From: Thermotogaceae bacterium
GTDB lineage: Bacteria > Thermotogota > Thermotogae > Thermotogales > Thermotogaceae
DNA: 64,000 nt
Assembly: GCA_027077795.1 (NCBI GenBank)
Contig: JALWTT010000015.1
Location: 333,279 to 397,278 of the forward strand
Direction of reading: 5' to 3'
Within the stretch, counting starts at the first letter, position 1; the number at the start of each line of letters is the position of its first letter. Below are positions 39,462 through 50,058 of the stretch, one piece after another. The notes under the pieces were generated by a model. That model did no database searches. It was given only the letters and a program-made list of their open reading frames with translations, and was not told where the DNA came from. Position numbers and translations under genes: made by a program.

Positions 39462-40745
39462 GTGCTAGGGGAAAGGGTGAACTCCTCAGTCTTAAAGTTC
39501 ATGGTAGATGTCATGAGTTATGTGCCAAGGGTGGGCGAACATTCGCTCGTAGTCTCGGTGCTTTCATATTTTATATCTGAGGAATTCTTCAAAGATGAGT
39601 CCAAGGCCTTGTTCGCTGGAATAGCGGGTGCTCTTCACGATATAGGGTATCTGGTTCCAAAGGTTTCACAGATGGACTCCGATCTAGAAGTACTATACGA
39701 TATAAATGTAGAAAGGAAGGGCAACAAGCTTCATACAACTTTAGGTGGTTTTATACTCTCGAATTTTTTGGGGTTGTACGAGTACTCAGATGTGGCCTTT
39801 TATCATCATCTTCCCGCTAGTGAGCTTGATGTGCTCAATCCAAGCCATGTATTTGCGAATATAGTTTCAGCTGCGGATTTTCTGGCCATGCATTTTGGCT
39901 CACCGGGGACCGATGTGCCTAAGGACATCGTGAAAGAAGCTTTGGAGGATCATTCTGAGGATTTCTTCCCGTCCATACTGAAAGCCACCATGGAGGTTAT
40001 CGAAAAAGACTACGTATGGTGGTCTATCGAGGATCCCGTGGAATTCTATATGAGAAATCTTTCCTCTCATCTGAAAGAGTCGTCACAGGTCGATAGCGCT
40101 ACACTCATGGAGCTGGGATACTTCATGGCATATGTCGTTGATTCCAAGAGTCCTTTTACAAGGAAGCATTCAGAGAGAGTAGCGGATTTGTCGAAGGAGA
40201 TAGGAAGAGAGATGAAGCTGGACGATAACGATCAGCTGTGTCTGTACATAGCAGGGTTGTTTCACGATTCTGGAAAGATAGCGGTGGAAGACAGCATACT
40301 GGAAAAACCGGGAGCCTTAACAAGGAAGGAATATTCCTACATGAGAAAACATGTTTTCTACACCATGAAATTTCTTGAGCACTTTTCAAATCAATATAGG
40401 GATTGGACGAAATGGGCCTCGCAGCATCACGAAAGGATAGATGGGAGTGGATATCCTCTGCGGTTAAAAGGAGAAGAACTTCCCATTCAGTCCAGGATAC
40501 TCCAAGTGGCCGACGTCTTTGTTGCGCTAACAGAGAATCGCCCTTACAGATCATCGATGACTTTCAGCAAGGCGATTTCTTTTTTGAATGAAGAGGTGAG
40601 AAATGGAAAGCTCGATGGGGATGTTTTGAAATCTCTAGAAAGGCTCGTCAAAAATGGATATACTTTCCCAAGTGAAACTCCAATAAGTGAGATAATTGAA
40701 ACGGTGGATTTCCTGATGAAATCTTATGATGGAGGGATTTGGTGA
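39462..40745 (+). CDS. tandem HD/HD-GYP domain protein (putative c-di-GMP phosphodiesterase)
   Basis: 427 residues from GTG 39462, just after GAGGTGATATA. The first HD domain covers about 20-190 (GEHSLVVSVL, GALHDIGYLV). The second is HD-GYP (about 225-420): FTRKHSERVADLSKEIG, LYIAGLFHDSGKIAV, SQHHERIDGSGYPLRLKGEELPIQSRILQVADVFVALTENRPYRSSM. HD-GYP domains hydrolyse cyclic di-GMP. No signal peptide, membrane segment or sensor domain is present, so the first HD may act as sensor or regulatory half. Overlaps trkA by 4 nt. Confidence 0.92.
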   Translation: MLGERVNSSVLKFMVDVMSYVPRVGEHSLVVSVLSYFISEEFFKDESKALFAGIAGALHDIGYLVPKVSQMDSDLEVLYDINVERKGNKLHTTLGGFILSNFLGLYEYSDVAFYHHLPASELDVLNPSHVFANIVSAADFLAMHFGSPGTDVPKDIVKEALEDHSEDFFPSILKATMEVIEKDYVWWSIEDPVEFYMRNLSSHLKESSQVDSATLMELGYFMAYVVDSKSPFTRKHSERVADLSKEIGREMKLDDNDQLCLYIAGLFHDSGKIAVEDSILEKPGALTRKEYSYMRKHVFYTMKFLEHFSNQYRDWTKWASQHHERIDGSGYPLRLKGEELPIQSRILQVADVFVALTENRPYRSSMTFSKAISFLNEEVRNGKLDGDVLKSLERLVKNGYTFPSETPISEIIETVDFLMKSYDGGIW

Positions 40746-41404
40746 AGGTAATAATAGTTGGTGGAGAGAAGAACTCATATTATCTCGCCAGATCAATAAT
40801 AGAGAAAGGCTACAAAGTAGTTGTGATAAACAAGGATGAGAAGTTCTGTAAAGAAATGGCGAGAAAACTCAAAGCCCTTGTAATAAATGGAGATGGAAGC
40901 AAGAGAAATGTTCTTGACCAAGCTGAACCAATGAGTGATGACATAATAGTGGTTTTAACCCCACGGGATCATGACAATTTGATGATCGCTCAAATAGCAA
41001 AAAGGATTTTCGGTATCGAACGAGTGGTTTCTCTCGTGAATGACCCAGAGAACGTTGAGATGTTTAAGAACCTTGGCATAGGTACAGTTGTGAATTTGAC
41101 ATCCTTGATTAATCAAACCTTAGAAACTCTGATGTTTGCCGAGGAGATAGAGCAACATATACCCATTGAAGAAGAGAAACTGGTTTTCCTACGGTTTGAG
41201 ATTCCCTTCAACTCACCTGTTAAGGGAAAAGCTCTCAAGGATATAGATCTCCCAGCCGACAGTGTTATAGCCGCTATCATCAGAGATAGAGATGTGATTA
41301 TTCCCAGGGGAGATACCGTTATAAACCCCGGAGATAGGGTGTTTGTCCTGTGTCTTCCCAGTGTTCAGACCAAGGTTTCGGAAATGCTCCTGGGGGTGGA
41401 GTGA
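40742..41404 (+). CDS. trkA: Trk/Ktr potassium uptake regulatory subunit
   Basis: 220 residues: an RCK_N Rossmann domain (VIIVGGEKNSYYLARSIIEKGYKVVVINKD, VINGDGSKRNVL, VVLTPRDHDNLMIAQIAKRIFG, VVSLVNDPENVEMFKNLG) and an RCK_C domain (FEIPFNSPVKGKALKDIDLPADSVIAAI, VIIPRGDTVINPGDRVFVL). It gates the TrkH channel in response to bound nucleotide. The glycine loop GGEKNS departs from the usual GxGxxG, so the nucleotide preference may differ. GTG 40742 preferred over TTG 40739 for Shine-Dalgarno spacing. trkH starts right after its stop. Confidence 0.95.
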   Translation: MKVIIVGGEKNSYYLARSIIEKGYKVVVINKDEKFCKEMARKLKALVINGDGSKRNVLDQAEPMSDDIIVVLTPRDHDNLMIAQIAKRIFGIERVVSLVNDPENVEMFKNLGIGTVVNLTSLINQTLETLMFAEEIEQHIPIEEEKLVFLRFEIPFNSPVKGKALKDIDLPADSVIAAIIRDRDVIIPRGDTVINPGDRVFVLCLPSVQTKVSEMLLGVE

Positions 41405-42904
41405 TTGGGAGATTATCTCAGTACCCTCAAGTTCAGATACAGAGTGATTTTCTGGAATCTTGGGGCTCTCTTTCAGTGGTTTTCACTCCTGGTGCTCTTC
41501 CCCATGATATTTGTTCTGTTCTATCCAGAGGAGCTACCCAATACCCTTCCATTTGTTGAGGCGGCGATTGTTTCTGTAATTCTAGGATACTCCTTCAAAT
41601 GGATCTCAGGTATTGGAAAGGAAAAGGCTTCAACTGTGCTGATTCAGGAAGGAGTAGTTATTGTGCTCTTCTCTTGGATAGGGGTTATACTCGTGTCGGC
41701 GCTCCCGTTTATATTCGCTGGAATACTAAACTTCACCCAAGCTGTCTTTGAAGCTACCAGCGGTTGGACGACAACAGGTTTGACGGTTGTGAACGTTACG
41801 AAGGTTTCAAAACTCATGTTGGTTTGGCGGAGTGTGATGCAATACGTAGGGGGAGCAGGATTTGCGATAATAATGGTTGGTTCCATAATAGGTCCAGGCG
41901 GTTTCGGATTGTACTCAGCCGAGGGAAGGACAGATAACATACTCCCAAACATCAAGAATTCCGCGAAAATGATAATGGTTATGTATTTGACCTATGCTGT
42001 AGCTGGAACATTGGGGTACATAGCAGTTGGCATGCCTCCTTTCGATGCCTTTAATCACTCTCTCACCGCGCTCGCGACTGGCGGGTTTTCAACGAGAGCA
42101 GGTAGCATCGGTGAATACAATTCTGTACCTATTGAGTTTGTGACCATCATTTTGATGTTCACAGGAACCACAGGTTTTGGAGTTCACTATACTTTGTGGA
42201 AAAGGAACTTTAAAGCTTTTCTCAAAAATGGGGAACCTTGGCTCATGCTATCCACGGTGTCCATAGCGACATTCATCATAATGGAAAAGGGGATCTACGG
42301 GGTTTTTCACTCACAATTCCATGCCTTCAGGGAATCAATATTCCAAACTGTGTCAGCGCTTACAGGAACAGGATTTTCAACTGTTGATTTCACCATACCA
42401 GCGTGGCAGCATTTTGCTACAGGCATGTTCATACTAACCATTTTGATGATTTTGGGTGGTATGATGGATTCCACCTCGGGTGGGCTGAAGCAGTTCAGAC
42501 TTTACATAGTATTGAGGCTGATAATCGATGCTTTGATCAGGTTTACACTTCCCAAGAACACTGTTAGAAGGATAGTCGTTTGGAAGGGAGACAAAGAAAA
42601 GATAGTGGATGAAAGCACCATAAGAGAAATAGTCTTGGTTTTCGCTCTGTATTTCGCAACCTATATAACAGGAGTCGTGATACTGACTCTATACGGTTTC
42701 AAATTGCAAAATGCCATGTTCGAGTTTGCCTCCGCTCTTTCAGGAGTGGGACTTTCGTGTGGAATAACACAACCTAACCTTTACCCAGGAGCTTTATGGA
42801 CACTCACAATCGGGATGTTCCTCGGAAGATTGGAGTTTCTAGTGGTCATATACGCGATTTCAAAGCTCTTCAGGGATATATCCTTGTTCCTTTCCAGGAG
42901 GTGA
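41405..42904 (+). CDS. trkH: Trk/Ktr potassium transporter membrane subunit
   Basis: 499 residues with about ten membrane segments. The four pore-loop signatures of the SKT superfamily are visible: TSGWTTTGLTVV, ALATGGFSTRAGS, SALTGTGFSTVDF and ALSGVGLSCGIT. Each contributes a selectivity-filter Gly. TTG start 41405 directly after the trkA stop. With TrkA it forms a potassium uptake system in the inner membrane. Confidence 0.96.
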   Translation: MGDYLSTLKFRYRVIFWNLGALFQWFSLLVLFPMIFVLFYPEELPNTLPFVEAAIVSVILGYSFKWISGIGKEKASTVLIQEGVVIVLFSWIGVILVSALPFIFAGILNFTQAVFEATSGWTTTGLTVVNVTKVSKLMLVWRSVMQYVGGAGFAIIMVGSIIGPGGFGLYSAEGRTDNILPNIKNSAKMIMVMYLTYAVAGTLGYIAVGMPPFDAFNHSLTALATGGFSTRAGSIGEYNSVPIEFVTIILMFTGTTGFGVHYTLWKRNFKAFLKNGEPWLMLSTVSIATFIIMEKGIYGVFHSQFHAFRESIFQTVSALTGTGFSTVDFTIPAWQHFATGMFILTILMILGGMMDSTSGGLKQFRLYIVLRLIIDALIRFTLPKNTVRRIVVWKGDKEKIVDESTIREIVLVFALYFATYITGVVILTLYGFKLQNAMFEFASALSGVGLSCGITQPNLYPGALWTLTIGMFLGRLEFLVVIYAISKLFRDISLFLSRR

Positions 42905-42909
42905 GAGAT

Positions 42910-44178
42910 TTGAAGTACACCCGTATAAAGGGTACCTTAGACATAGCAGACGGGGATTTGGGATACTGGTATGTGGTGGAAAATGCTACGAAGAAAGTTG
43001 CCTCTCTCTATGGATATACAGAGATAAGGACTCCAATAATAGAACCTACTGAGCTTTTCGTGAGAAGCGTTGGTAGTGATACAGATATAGTTCAGAAGGA
43101 GATGTATTCCTTCGAAGACAAAGGTGGCAGAAAGATCTCTCTCAGGCCTGAAGGAACAGCTCCTGTTGTGAGAGCGTTTATTGAAAATTCCATGATAAAC
43201 AAAGGGTTTCCACAGCGTATGTTTTATATGGGACCTATGTTCAGATATGAGAGGCCTCAAAAGGGAAGACAGAGGCAATTTCACCAGCTAGGATTTGAAT
43301 TGTTCGGATCGGAATCTCCCCTAGCTGACGCTGAGATTATGGCAGTCCTGGTGAAGATGTTGAGGGAAATGGGATTGATGAAATTCAAACTCGTGATAAA
43401 TTCAATCGGCTGTGAAAAGTGCAGACCCAACTACAAAAGAGCTCTAAAAGAGTACTACTCACATCACCTTGACGAAGTATGCGATGACTGTAAGAGGAGA
43501 TATAACACGAACATATTGAGACTTTTGGATTGCAAGGTTGATGTTGAGATCGCAAAGGCAGCTCCAAAGAGTGTGGATTACCTGTGTGATGAATGCGCGG
43601 AGCACTATCAGAGGTTGAAGAGATATCTGGGTATTCTCGGAATAGAGTACGAGGAAGATCATCGCCTTGTGAGAGGGTTAGATTACTACAACAGGACGGT
43701 ATTCGAAGTGAGGCATGAAGGATTGGGAGGGCAAGATGCGATAGCCGGCGGCGGGAGATACGATGGGTTGATAGAAGAGCTTGGAGGGCCTCACATACCA
43801 GCAGTTGGATTCGCCGCTGGAATAGAGAGACTCATATTGGCCATGAAAGCTGAAGGTGTCGAAGTTCCCCCGGCGATAGTGCATCATGTTTACATAGCAC
43901 ATATAGGTGATGTCGTAGAAAAAGCTTTTGAAATAGCTGAGGATTTGAGGAGGAAGAACCTGACGGTTGATATGGATGTCATGGATAGAAAATTGAGTGC
44001 TCAGCTCAAACATGCAGACAGAATAGGGGCTCTGATAGTGGTTATAGTTGGGGAGAATGAGTTGAAGAAGGGCGTGATCATCGTGAAGGATATGGAAACG
44101 GGGGAACAGAGCGAAGTCGATGAAGATTTCGCTGTGGATTTTGTGATTGATAAGGTTAGAGAGAAAATTCAGCTGTAG
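42910..44178 (+). CDS. hisS: histidyl-tRNA synthetase
   Basis: 422 residues from TTG 42910, which has AGGAGG 8 nt upstream. Class II motifs: VRSVGSDTDIVQKEMYSFEDKGGRKISLRPEGTAPVVRA, motif 2 FRYERPQKGRQRQFHQLGFELFG, the His A motif RGLDYYNRTVFEV, GGGRYDGLIEELGG, motif 3 AVGFAAGIERL, and a C-terminal anticodon domain. It converges on the DUF998 gene with a 10-nt overlap of the two 3' ends and no visible terminator. Confidence 0.97.
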   Translation: MKYTRIKGTLDIADGDLGYWYVVENATKKVASLYGYTEIRTPIIEPTELFVRSVGSDTDIVQKEMYSFEDKGGRKISLRPEGTAPVVRAFIENSMINKGFPQRMFYMGPMFRYERPQKGRQRQFHQLGFELFGSESPLADAEIMAVLVKMLREMGLMKFKLVINSIGCEKCRPNYKRALKEYYSHHLDEVCDDCKRRYNTNILRLLDCKVDVEIAKAAPKSVDYLCDECAEHYQRLKRYLGILGIEYEEDHRLVRGLDYYNRTVFEVRHEGLGGQDAIAGGGRYDGLIEELGGPHIPAVGFAAGIERLILAMKAEGVEVPPAIVHHVYIAHIGDVVEKAFEIAEDLRRKNLTVDMDVMDRKLSAQLKHADRIGALIVVIVGENELKKGVIIVKDMETGEQSEVDEDFAVDFVIDKVREKIQL

Positions 44179-44687
44179 ATTGCTATGATGAAACTACTCA
44201 CCATTCCAAGGGATATTCCAAATAGCTCTAAGTATCCGTCTGATGGCCAGTGGAAAAACATCGATGCTATGGCCGTTGCCAAAATCAAGGGTTGAGATAC
44301 CTCGAGGATCTTGTTGGAGCTCCCCAATCCGTAAAGAGCACTACCTATATAAAACATGAAAAATGTCAGAAACGCCAATGTATCATGAGGTTTCAAACCG
44401 TCATGTATGGGACCGATGAGAATCATGAGAGCTCCTGCCAGAATGAGGTAAGCTCCTCCCATGGCTTGTAGCCGGTTTCCAGAGCTTAACCACAATCCAT
44501 ATATAGCCACAAGGATTCCACCTAGAGTTAAGCCCAACCAGAAAATCCAAGGACACTTAGCCATTTCAGGCTTTCCAAGTTTACTGAAAGTGTCCTTGCT
44601 GAGGCTAAACCAGCTTGAGTTGATTTTCACAGCTATTAAAGTGAAAGCCCAGTAGACAATCAGTCCCATAAATCCAAACCATCTCAT
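44169..44687 (-). CDS. DUF998-like integral membrane protein
   Basis: 172 residues from ATG 44687, 6 nt after AGGTG. Six hydrophobic segments: FMGLIVYWAFTLIAV, WLGLTLGGILVAIYGLWL, GGAYLILAGALMILIGPIHDG, TLAFLTFFMFYIGSALYGL, SQPLILATAIASMFF, GISLGMVSSFIIAIYS. The WF.LSKDTFSKLG stretch after the first segment is common in the DUF998 family, whose function is unknown. Last gene of a minus-strand operon, overlapping the end of hisS. Confidence 0.8.
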   Translation of the reverse strand: MRWFGFMGLIVYWAFTLIAVKINSSWFSLSKDTFSKLGKPEMAKCPWIFWLGLTLGGILVAIYGLWLSSGNRLQAMGGAYLILAGALMILIGPIHDGLKPHDTLAFLTFFMFYIGSALYGLGSSNKILEVSQPLILATAIASMFFHWPSDGYLELFGISLGMVSSFIIAIYS

Positions 44688-44692
44688 TTCCA

Positions 44693-45925
44693 TCACCTGC
44701 ACAAAACAAAATATACATCGTTCACATTCGTTCCAGTCGGTCCCGTTACTATAAGGCTTTCAGAAGCTTTCAAAGCGCTATAAGAATCGTTTTTTTCCAA
44801 GCATTCTTTTGGATTGATACCTGATCTCTTCATTCTCTCAATGCTGAACCCATCGACTATTCCACCGGCTGCATCGGTTGGTCCATCTGTCCCATCTGTT
44901 CCAAAGGCTACTACCACAACCCCCTCCAATCCCCTTATTTCAAGCGCAGCCGATAAGGCTATCTCTTGGTTCCTACCACCTTCCCCGTTTCCCTTTACCG
45001 TAACAGTTGTCTCTCCTCCAAAGATCAGAGCACAAGGTTTTTCCATTGGTCGATTTTTAGTGATGATTTCCCGGGCGATCTTTCCTATGAATTTTCCCAG
45101 TTCGCGTGCTTCACCCTCAAAAGCGCATCCAAAAATGTAAGGCTTGTATCCAAATCTCTCTGAACTTTTTTTCGCGATGTCGCAAGCCCTTTCCACATTA
45201 GCGACAATCATGGATTTCACATTGCCTGGATTCCCTGAGAGATCTTGTTTCATCAGTTGTTTAACGCTTTGTGGCAGAGAATATTTCTCCGCAACTTTCA
45301 GAGCATATTCAGGTTTCGAGGCGTCTGGGTGAAGGGGCCCTGAACCTATGACATCTAGTCTATCGCCGATAACGTCGGAGATTACAAATTCCAAGAAGTT
45401 AAGATGTCTATAGAGTCTGGCAAGCTTCCCACCTTTTACCTTTGACAATCTCTTCCTCACAGCGTTAAGCTCGTATATATCCGCTCCCATTCTCAGCATC
45501 TTTTCCGTTATCTGGACGATCTCATTCAAACTCACCCCATTCTCTGGAATCTCAAAAACCGAAGACGCGCCTCCTGACAGCAGAAACAGAACGGTCACTC
45601 CACTCTCAAGGGAATTCAGATACTCCAGTATTTCAATTGCACCCTTCACGCTGTTTTTGTCGGGTATGGGATGTGACGCCTCTAAAATTCTGAATCCCTC
45701 AATGATACCTTTAGAGTATCCGTATTTTGTCAGGATTACACCAGAGACTATCCTTTCCCCCAGTATGTCTTTTGCAGCTTTCGCCATATCCCATGCAGCT
45801 TTTCCAACAGATACAAGATGGAGTTTTTCTGAGATTTTCAAGTTCCCAAGTGCATGTTTGAGAACCGTCGCTGGTTTCAAACCTTCTATGATATCCTCTA
45901 TGATTCTCTTGGCATTCTCTTTCAT
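44693..45925 (-). CDS. glycerate 2-kinase (MOFRL family)
   Basis: 410 residues. Phosphorylates D-glycerate at C2. It has the two-domain fold of the T. maritima enzyme: KHALGNLKISEKLHLVSVGKAAWDMAKAA, VTVLFLLSGGASSVFEIPENGVSL, NAVRKRLSKVKGGKLARL, ISDVIGDRLDVIGSGP, and the C-terminal MOFRL part GGETTVTVKGNGEGGRNQEIALSAALEI and FGTDGTDGPTDAAGG. I use ATG 45925, which overlaps the racemase stop (ATGA); an in-frame start at 45934 is possible. Confidence 0.93.
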   Translation of the reverse strand: MKENAKRIIEDIIEGLKPATVLKHALGNLKISEKLHLVSVGKAAWDMAKAAKDILGERIVSGVILTKYGYSKGIIEGFRILEASHPIPDKNSVKGAIEILEYLNSLESGVTVLFLLSGGASSVFEIPENGVSLNEIVQITEKMLRMGADIYELNAVRKRLSKVKGGKLARLYRHLNFLEFVISDVIGDRLDVIGSGPLHPDASKPEYALKVAEKYSLPQSVKQLMKQDLSGNPGNVKSMIVANVERACDIAKKSSERFGYKPYIFGCAFEGEARELGKFIGKIAREIITKNRPMEKPCALIFGGETTVTVKGNGEGGRNQEIALSAALEIRGLEGVVVVAFGTDGTDGPTDAAGGIVDGFSIERMKRSGINPKECLEKNDSYSALKASESLIVTGPTGTNVNDVYFVLCR

Positions 45926-46962
45926 TTTAACCATACCTTTTCCACGTAAGGTGATGTGACTGCTCTAAGAGTGGCGGAATAATTCAACTGAAATCTCAAT
46001 ATGTCTCCCACTCTGAGAACCTTCTGAGCATCTGTTACATCCACTATTGTGTGATCGCTTGAGGAATGAATTACTTCTACCCCTTCATCCAGTGGGATCA
46101 TACCGCTGGGATTGATGTCCTGCTCTCCTAATGCGATTATCGCCCGAAGTCTCCTTCCTTTGTCTTCAAACACGGGTTTTCTCCCCATGGAATCATATCC
46201 AATGGGTCCTTCTGGAACGGATGGCTTGATTTTTAATTCGATTATTTCCACCTCCAGTATAACTGTTCCCTGCTCCAGGTATGGTATTTTCCTGCTACCG
46301 GTCACATCCGTACCGAGGAGAGCTGCTTCTCCTATTCTGATCTGGTTCACTTCCTTGGGAAGCTCTCCCTTTTCAAGTGATATCAGATAGACTGTTCCTC
46401 CAACTGAAATCACATCTGCTTTCACCACTTTTGCAACATCCACAATCCTTCTGAGATTTTCCCGCGTTGGAAGAACACCACCGAAGCACCCTATGTTTGT
46501 TCCCACGCCAATCACTTCAGCGTTTTTTAGGGATTTCTTCACACTCTCGATCTCCTCCACGGCTTCGTAGTACATCACACCCTCTCTGAGATCCCCGACA
46601 TCTATCATGTATATGAGCTTTGCACCTTTTATCTCCTCGCCTATTCTCAGCGCGACTTCTGGCTCCGAGATTAAGTAAAATTTGACTACATCTTTCATCA
46701 ACGGGATGTGAGATAGAGGAGGAATTCTTATCATCATGAACGGACCTTCGATCCCCATTTTCTTCATTCTGTTGATGTTCCAAATCCGCGAATCTGCTAT
46801 GATCTTCACCCCGGATTCCAGATAAATTCGTGCCAAGCTTGGTTCCCCCATAAACAATTTTGTAACTCCTACCATTTCTATTCCTTTTTTTGACAGCATA
46901 TCAACCAGTTTTTCTGTGTTCCTCCTTATTTTGTTCAAATCGATGATCATCCTTGGAAACAC
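45922..46962 (-). CDS. alanine/ornithine-racemase-like PLP enzyme (Orr/YhfX family)
   Basis: 346 residues with an alanine-racemase-type barrel. The PLP Lys is Lys35 in MVGVTKLFMGEP. Other motifs: IADSRIWNINRMKKMG, MIRIPPLSH, LIYMIDVGDLREGV, GVGTNIGCFGGVLPT, ISVGGTVYL, QIRIGEAALLGTDVTGSR. Relatives racemise ornithine, lysine or other amino acids. T. maritima peptidoglycan contains D-lysine, so D-Lys formation is a reasonable idea here. Start GTG 46962 follows GGGGGG; an ATG at 46950 is possible. It lies next to the DUF368 gene, also linked to cell-wall building. Confidence 0.87.
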   Translation of the reverse strand: MFPRMIIDLNKIRRNTEKLVDMLSKKGIEMVGVTKLFMGEPSLARIYLESGVKIIADSRIWNINRMKKMGIEGPFMMIRIPPLSHIPLMKDVVKFYLISEPEVALRIGEEIKGAKLIYMIDVGDLREGVMYYEAVEEIESVKKSLKNAEVIGVGTNIGCFGGVLPTRENLRRIVDVAKVVKADVISVGGTVYLISLEKGELPKEVNQIRIGEAALLGTDVTGSRKIPYLEQGTVILEVEIIELKIKPSVPEGPIGYDSMGRKPVFEDKGRRLRAIIALGEQDINPSGMIPLDEGVEVIHSSSDHTIVDVTDAQKVLRVGDILRFQLNYSATLRAVTSPYVEKVWLK

Positions 46963-46974
46963 CTCATATCCCCC

Positions 46975-47718
46975 CTAAACGATTTTTTCCAGTACCAACA
47001 TACATAGGAATCCCAGGGCTAGAAACCAGATCGAAATTGAAGATGAGATTGCAAAAAAAAGTCCGGTAAGTGTGAGGCCATATAAAAAAGAGATGGTCTC
47101 GTTTTTCCACCTTTCAATAAGTCTCTTCATGGAGATCGATACCACAACTATTCCCAGCATAGCCCCAACACCTAACGGAACCAAAATACTCATCCGGAGA
47201 TTTGATAAGGCTTTCACCGCATCATCGTATATTCCCAAAATCACCAACATCGAGGACCCGCTCACACCTGGAAGTACCATGGTACCACCAGCTATAAAGC
47301 CACCTATGGATATCCACAAAGTTCCCGACATCTGCCCCTTTGGCAAAAGTGATAAAGCAATCATGGACAGAGCTCCGGTCCCCATTGCCACTGATGCTCT
47401 GAAACCAAACTTTATTTCCCTCCAGAGAAAAAACAACCCCCCAGCTACAAGGCCAACAAAGAAGGATGTAGTTTCCACTGGGAAATCCGTGTAAAGGCTA
47501 TCCAAAACCTTCGAAAGTGCTCCTATGGATATCAAAGCTCCTACGCCCAACTTTGTAAGCATCCACAGTTCTCTCTTCGATGTTTTCAGCTGAACCAGAT
47601 CTGCCACCGCAGAAATCACGGAAGAGTACTTTCCTGACACAAATATGATAGTTCCTCCACTTATCCCGGGGAGTATATTGGCGATTCCCACGACAAGTCC
47701 CAGTATCAAATCTCTCAA
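46975..47718 (-). CDS. DUF368/PopT-family polyprenyl-phosphate translocase
   Basis: 247 residues with about eight membrane segments. The N-terminal LGLVVGIANILPGISGGTIIFVSGKY and the repeated GFIAGGTMVLPGVSGSSMLVILGIYD are the DUF368 inverted-repeat signatures. Members were recently shown to return undecaprenyl phosphate across the membrane for wall synthesis. It starts at TTG 47718 overlapping the miaA stop (TTGA). Slightly shorter than usual (about 270-300). Confidence 0.9.
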   Translation of the reverse strand: MRDLILGLVVGIANILPGISGGTIIFVSGKYSSVISAVADLVQLKTSKRELWMLTKLGVGALISIGALSKVLDSLYTDFPVETTSFFVGLVAGGLFFLWREIKFGFRASVAMGTGALSMIALSLLPKGQMSGTLWISIGGFIAGGTMVLPGVSGSSMLVILGIYDDAVKALSNLRMSILVPLGVGAMLGIVVVSISMKRLIERWKNETISFLYGLTLTGLFFAISSSISIWFLALGFLCMLVLEKIV

Positions 47719-48623
47719 ACTGATTGGACCTCCTCCAATATCCTCTCAAGAACGCCAGCTGGATCTCTTTCAAGAGTGAGGTTTACCTTCAAAGCACTTT
47801 TGTATCTCTTCGACCATATAATTTGTCTTCGCGCGAAGTGACGGGTATTCCTTTTCAAAACATGCAGATAATGTTGGAAGTCGTATTTACCTTCCAGGTA
47901 CTCTATCGTTTCTTGGTATCCTATCGTTTTCATCGAGTTGAGATCCTTAGAATACCCCATTTCTAGAAGCCTTTTGACTTCATCGATCAATCCCATATCC
48001 ACCATCTTCTCGACCCTTTGACCTATACGCGCATAGAGTTCGTTCCTCTCTCTGTAGAGAACGATTACCTTGAATTTTTCAGATGGCCTTGCTCCCTTCT
48101 GAAGCTCGCTTATTCTCTTTCCAGTCTTCAAGTAGACTTCGAGTGCCCTTATAGTCCTTTTGAGATCATTTGGATGAATCCTTCTTGCAGCTTCTGGGTC
48201 GAAATCCTCCAGCATTTTCCTGAGGATTCCCGGCTCTTTCTCATGGAGTTTTTTCAACTCTCTTCTGATGTTCTCATCTGCTGGTGCACCTTCAAATATC
48301 CCTCTAACTAACACTTCGGCGTAGAGCCCTGTTCCACCAACGAAAACCGGAATTTTTCCTCGTGAGATTACTTCCTCTACTACCTTCAAGGAATCTTTTC
48401 TGTACATATAGGCGTTATAATACTCATTCGGGTATATGATGTCTACCATGTGGTGGGGCACAAGTTTTCTCTCCTCCTCTGTTGGTTTAGCAGTTCCTAT
48501 GTTCATGTATCTGTAAACCTGACGCGAATCCATTGATATGATCTCACATCCGAGATTTTCACAAACCTTCACCATTATCTCGGTCTTCCCAGCTGCAGTA
48601 GGACCATAGACGATCGCTATCAA
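47715..48623 (-). CDS. miaA: tRNA dimethylallyltransferase
   Basis: 302 residues. Adds a dimethylallyl group to A37 of tRNAs reading UNN codons. Motifs: IVYGPTAAGKTEIMVK (P-loop), ISMDSRQVYRYMNIGTAKP, PHHMVDIIYPNEYYNAYMY, VFVGGTGLYAEVLVRGI, IHPNDLKRTIRALEVYLKTG, TIGYQE. It begins 1 nt after gltX ends and overlaps the DUF368 gene. Confidence 0.97.
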   Translation of the reverse strand: MIAIVYGPTAAGKTEIMVKVCENLGCEIISMDSRQVYRYMNIGTAKPTEEERKLVPHHMVDIIYPNEYYNAYMYRKDSLKVVEEVISRGKIPVFVGGTGLYAEVLVRGIFEGAPADENIRRELKKLHEKEPGILRKMLEDFDPEAARRIHPNDLKRTIRALEVYLKTGKRISELQKGARPSEKFKVIVLYRERNELYARIGQRVEKMVDMGLIDEVKRLLEMGYSKDLNSMKTIGYQETIEYLEGKYDFQHYLHVLKRNTRHFARRQIIWSKRYKSALKVNLTLERDPAGVLERILEEVQSV

Positions 48624-48624
48624 A

Positions 48625-50058
<1,434 letters not shown>

